From contig QMPN01000084.1 of assembly GCA_003648575.1 (NCBI GenBank), positions 1 through 10,982 on the forward strand: a DNA stretch of 10,982 bases. The letters are read 5' to 3'. The translations under genes were made by a program, and so were the position numbers. Shown in pieces: positions 6,031-10,982 of the stretch. The notes beneath the pieces were generated by a model. The model searched no databases and had not been told where the DNA came from. It worked only from the letters and a program-made list of their open reading frames with translations. The stretch is from Bacteroidota bacterium. Lineage in GTDB: Bacteria > Bacteroidota > Bacteroidia > Bacteroidales > B18-G4. Position 1 is the first letter of the stretch. Each line of letters begins with the position of its first letter.

Positions 6031-6044
6031 TGCAGTTCCCTCCT

Positions 6045-6098
6045 GATTCAACTGATTCAACCAATTTAACCGATTCAACCGATTTAACTGACTTGTCC
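6045..6098 (+). repeat. 9-bp tandem repeat, 6 units
   Basis: Six consecutive nonamers fill this stretch: GATTCAACT, GATTCAACC, AATTTAACC, GATTCAACC, GATTTAACT, and a decayed GACTTGTCC. Read as codons this gives a monotonous D-S-T / N-L-T pattern, so a short open frame across it is a by-product of the repeat. It lies between the convergent queG and outer-membrane protein genes. Confidence 0.85.
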
Positions 6099-6120
6099 GC
6101 CAAAGCGCAGCGAAGGAGGA
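6096..6120. repeat. Imperfect palindromic element (TCCGCC...GGAGGA)
   Basis: TCCGCC (6096-6101) pairs with GGAGGA (6115-6120) at five of six positions. A second short GC pairing (6105-6106 with 6110-6111) closes a 3-nt loop. No T-tract follows on either strand, so it is a poor intrinsic terminator. It resembles the short TCCGCC/GGCGGA palindromes I recall as dispersed intergenic elements in Bacteroidota genomes; that recollection needs a genome search. It is the last structure before the stop codon of the facing gene. Confidence 0.5.
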
Positions 6121-6131
6121 TTCACCCGTTA

Positions 6132-6752
6132 CTATTTCCCAAAGTGAAAAAACTGGTATGCAAAGGTGATCTGCAGCACATCATTGAACTGACCATAATT
6201 GTTCGGAAAGATACGACGTACATGGCCGGTATAGGTTTGGTTCCTCAGGTTGGTAAGTGAGTTATTTGTCCTGATATCGATTTTCCAGTTATTGGCAAGA
6301 GTGAATACTACCCCAAAATGTATTTGGAAAGTAGCTATTGCAAAATCATCTGCTCCAACCTCTTCTCCATTTGTTTCTTCATAGCCACTCATACTGAAAG
6401 CCACGGATGGCCCGGCCTGTACTGCAAACCAGCCCGTGTGATATTGATAAAGCAATGGCAGCTCAATATAATTCAGTCGCAGCAGGTATGAATCATAATC
6501 TTCTTCCACAGCATTGGCATTATCCCGGCTCCCTTTCTGAATATAGTACATTTCCATCTGAAAGGTAGAACGAGGTGAGGCTTCCAGGTTCACAAAGAAG
6601 CCTGCAATGGGGCCCGCCTTATTAAATCCGGAATATTTATCTCCTGCTACCTGGGTTGCAGCCAGCCCGATCAATGCGCCACCATTAAACTTCTGAGCAA
6701 AGCCAATCATCACAAATAATACAAAAAAGAGGGAAAGTATTGCTTTCTTCAT
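6132..6752 (-). CDS. Outer-membrane beta-barrel protein (OMP_b-brl_2 / PorT-like)
   Basis: The product has 206 residues with a clear signal peptide (MKK, hydrophobic ILSLFFVLFVMIGFA, cut near Ala19/Gln20). The mature part consists of alternating aromatic/hydrophobic strands: GGALIGLAATQVAGD, AGPIAGFFVNLE, TFQMEMYYIQKGSRD, YIELPLLYQYHTGWFAVQAGPSVAFSM, FQIHFGVVFTL and a final strand DVLQITFAYQFFHF. 'LRLNYIELPLLYQY' followed by a 'QAGP' turn is characteristic of the Bacteroidota outer-membrane beta-barrel family (PF13568 type), predicted eight-stranded. It ends FHFGK instead of a terminal aromatic residue. Specific function is unknown; members range from secretion components (PorT) to uncharacterised porin-like proteins. 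It has its own candidate -7 element and lies 56 bp downstream of the CAP gene on the same strand. Confidence 0.85.
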   Translation of the reverse strand: MKKAILSLFFVLFVMIGFAQKFNGGALIGLAATQVAGDKYSGFNKAGPIAGFFVNLEASPRSTFQMEMYYIQKGSRDNANAVEEDYDSYLLRLNYIELPLLYQYHTGWFAVQAGPSVAFSMSGYEETNGEEVGADDFAIATFQIHFGVVFTLANNWKIDIRTNNSLTNLRNQTYTGHVRRIFPNNYGQFNDVLQITFAYQFFHFGK

Positions 6753-6768
6753 ACGATCAAATTTTTAA

Positions 6769-6776
6769 CAAAGATA
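6769..6776 (-). promoter_or_regulatory. Candidate -7 element of the outer-membrane protein gene
   Basis: The minus strand reads TATCTTTG, an exact TAnnTTTG match and identical to the tRNA-Arg element, 16 bp before the ATG. It lies in the 56-bp gap after the CAP gene, so this gene may be transcribed independently. No -33 TTG is seen 17-23 bp upstream. Confidence 0.55.
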
Positions 6777-6808
6777 AATGAAAACTATAAGCTGGCACTC
6801 GGAACTCT

Positions 6809-7408
6809 TTATGGGCACCGCAGCACTTTCCTGTGCAGGTCATCCTCCTCGCCAAACCATACTACAGCATAATTTCCATAAATGGCCACTCCCATGGCTT
6901 TCCATTGCAGCCGTTTCCAGGCATACACATTCCTTATCATGCGGTCGTGCCCCGGGCTGCTTTTCCATCCTTCCAGGGCAGCCCAGGCCATATCGTTGTG
7001 CCTTTCAGCAGTCCACGAACTGTAGTATGCGACTTCATATCCATAGCCATCGTAATCGGTGAGTTCTGAGGGTTTCGACCAGATGCATGAAGACCGTTTA
7101 TGATCCCTGGTATAGCAACATTTTGTCCAGGGGCCTTCACCTGACCAGCTGTGCATATTACACCTCCCTCCCTCGGGCTGATTGGTGTTCAGGTCCCAAA
7201 CATGCGCACCTGCAACATAACATAATGACGGGGACAACGGAATGGACGGCAATCCATGCTCTTCCCGATAATCATTCATCAGTTCATAGAGACGATATTC
7301 CTGTTCGGTAATACAGGCCTGGGCGGCATAGGTGTCTTTTCCGGAGCCACTAACATTTATAATGAGTGATAAGATCAGTATCTGGAGCATGAGCAAATCG
7401 CTTTTCAT
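6809..7408 (-). CDS. Secreted CAP (SCP/PR-1) domain protein, cysteine-rich
   Basis: The chosen ATG (7406-7408) gives 199 residues starting MKSDLLMLQILILSLIINVSGSG, a signal-peptide-like start. The upstream in-frame ATG at 7444 would put 12 extra residues, some polar, in front of it. The mature part is a CAP domain: an EYRLYELMNDYREEHGLP helix, then AGAHVWDL (His69), YEVAYYSS (Glu125), and WKSSPGHDRMIRN (His154). These match the CAP cavity His/Glu/His positions. AMGVAIYGNYAVVWFGEE is the last strand pair. Cys32, 63, 83, 97, 98, 108 and 198 suggest disulfides in a periplasmic or extracellular protein. The insert CNMHSWSGEGPWTKCCYT is, as I recall, shared by Bacteroidota members of the family. 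The biochemical role is unknown. It is divergent from the response regulator gene. Confidence 0.85.
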   Translation of the reverse strand: MKSDLLMLQILILSLIINVSGSGKDTYAAQACITEQEYRLYELMNDYREEHGLPSIPLSPSLCYVAGAHVWDLNTNQPEGGRCNMHSWSGEGPWTKCCYTRDHKRSSCIWSKPSELTDYDGYGYEVAYYSSWTAERHNDMAWAALEGWKSSPGHDRMIRNVYAWKRLQWKAMGVAIYGNYAVVWFGEEDDLHRKVLRCP

Positions 7409-7464
7409 AATAACTCTTTGCCCACAAAAAAAATTGCAGTGCACGTTAAAATTCGAATTAGTAC

Positions 7465-7472
7465 TATATTTG
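7465..7472 (+). promoter_or_regulatory. Candidate -7 element of the two-component operon
   Basis: TATATTTG is an exact TAnnTTTG match, 56 bp before the response regulator ATG. A 10-bp palindrome AATTCGAATT (7450-7459) ends 5 bp upstream of it, a possible regulator site. No TTG is found at the expected -33 position. The 120-bp divergent spacer 7409-7528 shows no other structure; I found no convincing -7 element for the CAP gene. Confidence 0.5.
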
Positions 7473-7528
7473 TTTGCAACTAAATTTCAGTTCATTATTA
7501 GCGTTCCGACTACACATAAACCAAGCAC

Positions 7529-8218
7529 ATGAGTAATCAAAAACATACGATCCTCCTGGTTGATGATGAGCCTGATGTTGTTGAATTCCTGGGTTATAAT
7601 TTACGTAAAGAAGGATACCAAGTACATTCCTGCCTGAACGGAGAAGACGCTTTAAAAACAGCAGCAGAGATCAAACCTCAGTTGATCATCCTTGATGTGA
7701 TGATGCCGGGAATGGACGGCATAGAAACCTGTACCGAGATAAAGCAATTGGAAGACCTGCAGGATACCATTGTGATATTCCTGACTGCACGTGGCGAGGA
7801 TTACTCTCAAATCGCCGGCTTTGAAGCGGGGGCAGACGACTACCTCACCAAGCCTATCAAGCCCAGGATACTGATCAGCCGCGTGAAAGCCCTGCTCAGA
7901 AGGTATAAAGAATCAGCGCCCAGGGCAAACGACGGGCAGATCCAATTTAAAGATTTCACCATCGACAAAGAACGTTATGTGGTGATCAAAAATAAGCTGG
8001 AGATCATTTTTCCGAAAAAGGAATTTGAACTGCTGCTGCTGCTTACATCAAGGCCCAATAAGGTTTTTACCCGCGAAGAGATATTCGCAAAAGTATGGGG
8101 GAACGATGTGATCGTTGGCGACAGGACCATAGATGTGCATATCAGGAAGATCAGGGAAAAGCTCGATCTGGATAATATCCGTACCGTAAAAGGGGTTGGA
8201 TATAAGTTTGAAGGCTAA
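7529..8218 (+). CDS. OmpR/PhoB-family response regulator
   Basis: The product is a 229-residue DNA-binding response regulator. The receiver domain (about 6-121) has the acid pair D12-D13, the phospho-acceptor D56 in LIILDVMMPGMDG, T86 in FLTARGED and K108 in DYLTKPI, so it should be phosphorylatable. The OmpR-type winged helix (about 137-228) shows FPKKEFELLLLLTSRPNKVFTREEIFAKVWG, then RTIDVHIRKIREKL and the terminal RTVKGVGYKFE. It is intact and of normal length. Its stop TAA shares its last base with the ATG of the kinase gene (TAATG), implying translational coupling and a cognate pair. The nearest named relatives are PhoB/RprY-like regulators, but I do not assign a symbol. Target genes are not visible, though the palindrome upstream of its own promoter could serve autoregulation (inference). 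Confidence 0.95.
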   Translation: MSNQKHTILLVDDEPDVVEFLGYNLRKEGYQVHSCLNGEDALKTAAEIKPQLIILDVMMPGMDGIETCTEIKQLEDLQDTIVIFLTARGEDYSQIAGFEAGADDYLTKPIKPRILISRVKALLRRYKESAPRANDGQIQFKDFTIDKERYVVIKNKLEIIFPKKEFELLLLLTSRPNKVFTREEIFAKVWGNDVIVGDRTIDVHIRKIREKLDLDNIRTVKGVGYKFEG

Positions 8219-9210
8219 TGAAATATTCTGACCCAAAAAAGCTGTCTATTGGCATTGCTATCCTTGTGGCATCGTTTTTTGCCGTGGTGTATATCATTGC
8301 AGCCATTGTCCAGGATCAGTTTAACATATTCATCTTTCTCACTGCCATCATTCTCCTCTTTATTTCTGTTTTCATCTTGTTAAATTACTCCATTAACAGG
8401 TTCCGGACACATAGTGATGATGACCAAAGCTTCATCGATGAATCACAGGAGGATGCGAACCGCCAGGTGACAGCGTGGAGCGAAAAGCAAAAGAACGAGA
8501 TCGATATGCTAAAGGAACAGGCCACGTACAGGAGGGAGTTCCTGGGGAATGTTTCTCACGAGCTGAAAGCACCTATTTTCAATATCCAGGGATATGTGTT
8601 GACCCTGCTTGACGGAGGCATCAACGACCCCAGCATCAACAAGGAATACCTCATCCGTACGGAGAAGAGCATTAACAGGATGATTGCCATAGTAGAGGAC
8701 CTTGGAACCATTTCTCAACTTGAATCTGCTACGCTAAATCTGGATCTGAGCACTTTCGACATTGTTTCGCTCACCAGGGAGATCATTGAGTTCATGGAGA
8801 TCAAGGCTAAAAAGAAAAAGGTTCTTATTGAATTCGATAAGGGCTATGACAGGCCTATCATGGTGGAAGCAGATAAAAAACGCATCCGGCAGGTGCTTAT
8901 CAACCTTTTCGACAATGCCATTAAATACTGCGACAAGGATGATTGTTATACCCGCATCAGTTTTTCCGACATGGATGAAAATGTTTTGATCGAGGTCAAT
9001 GACAACGGGCTGGGCATCGACCAGGAAAACATCCCACGAATCTTTGAACGCTTTTACCGTACCGATAAAGGCCGTTCGCGCGAGCAGGGAGGCAGCGGGC
9101 TGGGGCTGGCCATCGTAAAGCATATACTGGAGGCCCATCAGCAAGCCGTCAATGTACGCAGCACACTGGGTGTTGGGACCACCTTTGGATTTACATTAAA
9201 AAAAGTATAG
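8218..9210 (+). CDS. Membrane sensor histidine kinase without extracytoplasmic domain
   Basis: The product is a 330-residue HisKA/HATPase kinase. Two membrane helices (about 9-31 and 36-57) are joined by only about four residues (QDQF), so there is no periplasmic sensor domain; no HAMP or PAS domain is recognisable either. A polar, probably coiled linker (about 63-103) leads to the H box FLGNVSHELKAP (His114). The N box is NLFDNAIKY (N229-N233), the G1 box NDNGLG (261-266), the F box IFERFYR, and the G2 box GSGLGLAI (292-299). Closing strands are STLGVGTTFGFTL. All catalytic boxes are intact, and the catalytic half is PhoR-like. It starts inside the stop codon of the response regulator and is its evident partner. 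The stimulus is unknown; the topology resembles kinases that sense through the membrane or an accessory protein. Confidence 0.94.
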   Translation: MKYSDPKKLSIGIAILVASFFAVVYIIAAIVQDQFNIFIFLTAIILLFISVFILLNYSINRFRTHSDDDQSFIDESQEDANRQVTAWSEKQKNEIDMLKEQATYRREFLGNVSHELKAPIFNIQGYVLTLLDGGINDPSINKEYLIRTEKSINRMIAIVEDLGTISQLESATLNLDLSTFDIVSLTREIIEFMEIKAKKKKVLIEFDKGYDRPIMVEADKKRIRQVLINLFDNAIKYCDKDDCYTRISFSDMDENVLIEVNDNGLGIDQENIPRIFERFYRTDKGRSREQGGSGLGLAIVKHILEAHQQAVNVRSTLGVGTTFGFTLKKV

Positions 9211-9212
9211 GA

Positions 9213-10187
9213 TTATTTGTCACGCTCTGTGGTGAACATTACCAGGTCGGCCATGGATTGCCGTGCCGGCGAATCTTCAATGGTTTCCAGGATTTCAAGG
9301 GCTTCATCGCGATAAGCGATCATCTTTTGCCTGGCGTATTCAATCCCGCCGCAGTCTACCACCTCTTTTATCAGTGCGCTTACCCTGTTGGGGTCGGTAT
9401 TGTGCTTCTTGATAACATTGATGATCCTTCGTTTGCCTGATCTTCCCGACTGTCCGAGAAGATAGATCAGAGGCAGTGTCATCTTCTTATCCTTGATATC
9501 GGCCCCGGAGGGTTTCCCGGTATTATTGGTTTTCTGATAATCGAAGAGATCGTCTTTGATCTGGAAGGCCATGCCCACTTTTTCTCCAAATTCACGCATC
9601 TTCTCCGCAAGTTCAAAGTCACCGGAAGCAGAATATGCCCCACATGCACAACAGGATGCGATCAGGGAAGCTGTCTTTTTCCTGATGATCTCATAATAGA
9701 TATCCTCTTCAATATCCAGCCGCCTGGCTTTTTCCATTTGCAGCAATTCACCCTCACTCATCTCCCGTGTAGCATTGGAAACGATCTTCAGCAATTCGAA
9801 ATCATCATTATCAAGAGAAAGCAGCAGTCCTTTGGCCAGCAGGAAGTCGCCCACCAGGACAGAGATCTTATTCTTCCAGAGTGCATTAATGGAAAAAAAG
9901 CCCCGGCGCTCGTTGGAATCATCAACCACATCGTCATGCACAAGTGTGGCCGTATGCAATAATTCCACCAGGCAGGCTCCCCTGTAGGTCGAGTCATTCA
10001 CACCTCCGCTAATTTCAGCCGCAAGGAATACGAAGAGTGGACGCATTTGCTTTCCTTTCCGCTTTACAATATAACGGGTGATACGATCGAGCATGGGCAC
10101 ATTGCTCTTCATGGAAGAACGAAAGTACTTCTCAAACTCTTTTACGTGCTCCTTAACGGGCTCTTTTATTTGATCGAGGCTTGCCAT
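9213..10187 (-). CDS. trans-Polyprenyl diphosphate synthase (IspB-like)
   Basis: The product has 324 residues of the all-helical trans-prenyltransferase fold. Landmarks are RKGKQMRP (43-50, the GKxxRP isopentenyl-diphosphate site) and the first Asp-rich motif DDVVD (85-89) in LVHDDVVDDSNERRG. GDFLLAKG (113-120), then KKTASLI, and the second Asp-rich motif DDLFD (212-216) in FQIKDDLFDYQ with GKPSGADIKDKKMTLPLIYLL, complete the core. The enzyme elongates an allylic diphosphate with IPP, using Mg2+. The long-chain octaprenyl type for the menaquinone side chain is most likely in this setting. Chain length cannot be fixed by eye: the residues just before the first motif (LLHTATLVHDD) include small Ala80 and Thr81, consistent with a long product. 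It converges on the kinase gene with 2 bp between stop codons and no visible terminator. A good -7 element lies 13 bp from its ATG. Confidence 0.93.
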   Translation of the reverse strand: MASLDQIKEPVKEHVKEFEKYFRSSMKSNVPMLDRITRYIVKRKGKQMRPLFVFLAAEISGGVNDSTYRGACLVELLHTATLVHDDVVDDSNERRGFFSINALWKNKISVLVGDFLLAKGLLLSLDNDDFELLKIVSNATREMSEGELLQMEKARRLDIEEDIYYEIIRKKTASLIASCCACGAYSASGDFELAEKMREFGEKVGMAFQIKDDLFDYQKTNNTGKPSGADIKDKKMTLPLIYLLGQSGRSGKRRIINVIKKHNTDPNRVSALIKEVVDCGGIEYARQKMIAYRDEALEILETIEDSPARQSMADLVMFTTERDK

Positions 10188-10200
10188 AGGCAGGAAAGGG

Positions 10201-10208
10201 CAAAGGTA
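10201..10208 (-). promoter_or_regulatory. Candidate -7 element of the polyprenyl synthase gene
   Basis: The minus strand reads TACCTTTG followed by CC, an exact TAnnTTTG match, 13 bp before the ATG, implying a very short leader. The place where a -33 TTG would be expected (about 10226-10232) lies inside the heptamer array. Confidence 0.55.
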
Positions 10209-10214
10209 GTAAAA

Positions 10215-10256
10215 TAGGTGTTAGGTTCAGGATGCAAGATGCAGGGTGCAGGGTAC
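10215..10256 (+). repeat. Heptamer tandem repeat (NRGRTRC family), 6 units
   Basis: Six consecutive 7-bp units fill the stretch: TAGGTGT, TAGGTTC, AGGATGC, AAGATGC, AGGGTGC, AGGGTAC. Four fit NRGRTRC fully and the first two each miss by one base. The array sits just upstream of the polyprenyl synthase -7 element, in the divergent spacer before the radical SAM gene. Confidence 0.75.
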
Positions 10257-10276
10257 TAATAATTACCTTGAAGCTT

Positions 10277-10297
10277 GTACCTGACACGTAATACGTA
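10277..10297 (-). repeat. Heptamer tandem repeat, 3 degenerate units, opposite orientation
   Basis: On the minus strand, 10297 down to 10277 reads TACGTAT, TACGTGT, CAGGTAC. The last unit fits NRGRTRC; the other two fit if position 3 may be C and position 7 T. It faces the plus-strand array that ends at 10256; GGTAC (10252-10256) can pair with GTACC (10277-10281). Confidence 0.5.
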
Positions 10298-10306
10298 AAA
10301 ATAAAC

Positions 10307-10314
10307 TACCTTTA
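10307..10314 (+). promoter_or_regulatory. Candidate -7 element of the radical SAM gene
   Basis: TACCTTTA is seven of eight bases of TAnnTTTG, 15 bp before the ATG. It closely resembles the TACCTTTG of the divergent polyprenyl synthase gene. No -33 TTG is seen at 17-23 bp. Confidence 0.35.
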
Positions 10315-10329
10315 TCAAAACCTTTAGCC

Positions 10330-10982
10330 ATGAGTGGATTCTTATTTCACGAAACTGTTTTTGGCCCTGTAATGAGCCGAAGATTAGGGGTTTCCCTTGG
10401 GATCAACCTCCTGCCTGTCGATTATAAATATTGTACTTTCAACTGTGTATATTGCGAATGTGGCTGGACGCACAGCAAGCCGGAAGGAAGCAACGGCCTG
10501 CCATCCCGTGATGAGGTTAAGGTACTGCTCGAAGAAAAGCTAAAAACCATGCTGGCGGATAACCAGGTACCGGATGCCATCACCTTTGCCGGCAACGGGG
10601 AGCCTACCATCCATCCGGATTTTCCCGGATTGATAGATGATACCATCGCTTTGCGTGACCGCTTTTTCCCGGATGCAAAGATTACCGTACTTTCCAATGC
10701 CAGTATGCTGCACCGTGATGATGTTTTCAGTGCGCTGAAAGCCACCGACAAGAACATTCAGAAGCTGGATGCAGGCAACGAAGGCTTGTTCCGTCTGATC
10801 AATCAACCTGCGGAAAGCTTGAGCCTCGGAAAGGTTGTGGAGCAATTATGCCTTTTCGAAGGAAAGTTGATCGTGCAAACCCTCTTCTTGCGCGGTAAGC
10901 ATAAAGGAGAAAGCATCGACAATACTACGGAGCAGGATGTGGAAGCCTGGATCATACTCCTGCAAAAGATCAAACCCGAATA
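10330..10982 (+). CDS. Radical SAM protein, COG0731-like (3' end outside window)
   Basis: The frame opens at ATG 10330 and stays open to the window end (217 codons visible). The N-terminus GPVMSRRLGVSLGINLLP precedes the 4Fe-4S/SAM motif C35-x3-C39-x2-C42 (CTFNCVYC) and an extra Cys44. FAGNGEPTIHPDF (88-93 core) is the family's version of the SAM-binding 'GGE' motif. ITVLSNASML and NIQKLDAGN are further conserved barrel strands. The 'SRRxGxSLGIN' opening and 'GNGEPT' are typical of COG0731-type radical SAM proteins, related to the archaeal wyosine enzyme TYW1. Bacterial members, including this one, have no established substrate, and wyosine is not a known bacterial tRNA modification, so I give no symbol. 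It is divergent from the polyprenyl synthase gene. Family is secure, function unknown. Confidence 0.88.
   Translation, partial: MSGFLFHETVFGPVMSRRLGVSLGINLLPVDYKYCTFNCVYCECGWTHSKPEGSNGLPSRDEVKVLLEEKLKTMLADNQVPDAITFAGNGEPTIHPDFPGLIDDTIALRDRFFPDAKITVLSNASMLHRDDVFSALKATDKNIQKLDAGNEGLFRLINQPAESLSLGKVVEQLCLFEGKLIVQTLFLRGKHKGESIDNTTEQDVEAWIILLQKIKPE

Noticed and set aside
6030..6260. Possible small protein with repeated D-S-T-N-L-T residues
   Set aside because: The pattern is entirely produced by the 9-bp tandem repeat, and the rest runs antisense through the outer-membrane protein gene.
1..10982. A defence, toxin-antitoxin or biosynthetic system
   Set aside because: Every long frame is assigned to a housekeeping, signalling, envelope or recombinase family; none has nuclease, reverse transcriptase, toxin or synthase motifs of such systems.

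Overview
The window looks like chromosomal DNA of a member of the Bacteroidota, at moderate GC. Three things support this. Several genes are preceded by the Bacteroidota-type -7 promoter element TAnnTTTG, with little Shine-Dalgarno signal. The protein families fit: RuvB and QueG of Bacteroidota type, a short SPOR protein, tandem universal stress proteins and an OMP_b-brl-type barrel. A large serine recombinase of the kind common in that phylum is also present. I cannot name a genus from the sequence.

Layout, left to right. (1) Positions 1-501 hold the C-terminal end of a serine recombinase gene running into the 3' end of a tRNA-Arg(CCG) gene on the opposite strand. This looks like the edge of an integrated element lying to the left. 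The tRNA's hairpin terminator and more than half of the tRNA gene are read as recombinase codons on the other strand. (2) Positions 502-674 are a divergent regulatory spacer with two arrays of 7-bp tandem repeats and -7 elements for the tRNA and for fbaA. (3) A class II fructose-bisphosphate aldolase (675-1748) converges on a leftward three-gene operon of USP, SPOR protein and USP (3898 down to 1765); one hairpin contains both stop codons. (4) A 147-bp divergent spacer carries a perfect palindrome and two matched promoter-like elements. It is followed by ruvB and queG, 7 bp apart. (5) A repeat-filled spacer (6009-6131) separates queG from two leftward genes for exported proteins: an outer-membrane beta-barrel protein and a CAP/SCP-family protein. 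(6) A rightward response regulator/histidine kinase pair overlaps by one base. (7) A leftward trans-polyprenyl diphosphate synthase converges on the kinase with a 2-bp gap. (8) A heptamer-rich divergent spacer precedes a rightward radical SAM gene cut by the window edge.

Most genes are housekeeping: glycolysis/gluconeogenesis, Holliday-junction migration, the last step of queuosine synthesis, and the quinone side chain. The rest deal with stress, envelope or signalling. I see no defence system, biosynthetic cluster or CRISPR array. The least conventional signals are a family of 7-bp tandem repeats (consensus NRGRTRC) at three separate intergenic sites, on both strands and often next to promoters; the recombinase reading frame that continues through the tRNA; and the paired promoter/palindrome arrangement in front of ruvB.

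No stretch longer than about 300 bp lacks a gene. The largest spacers (502-674, 3899-4045, 6009-6131, 7409-7528, 10188-10329) are described in the entries below.
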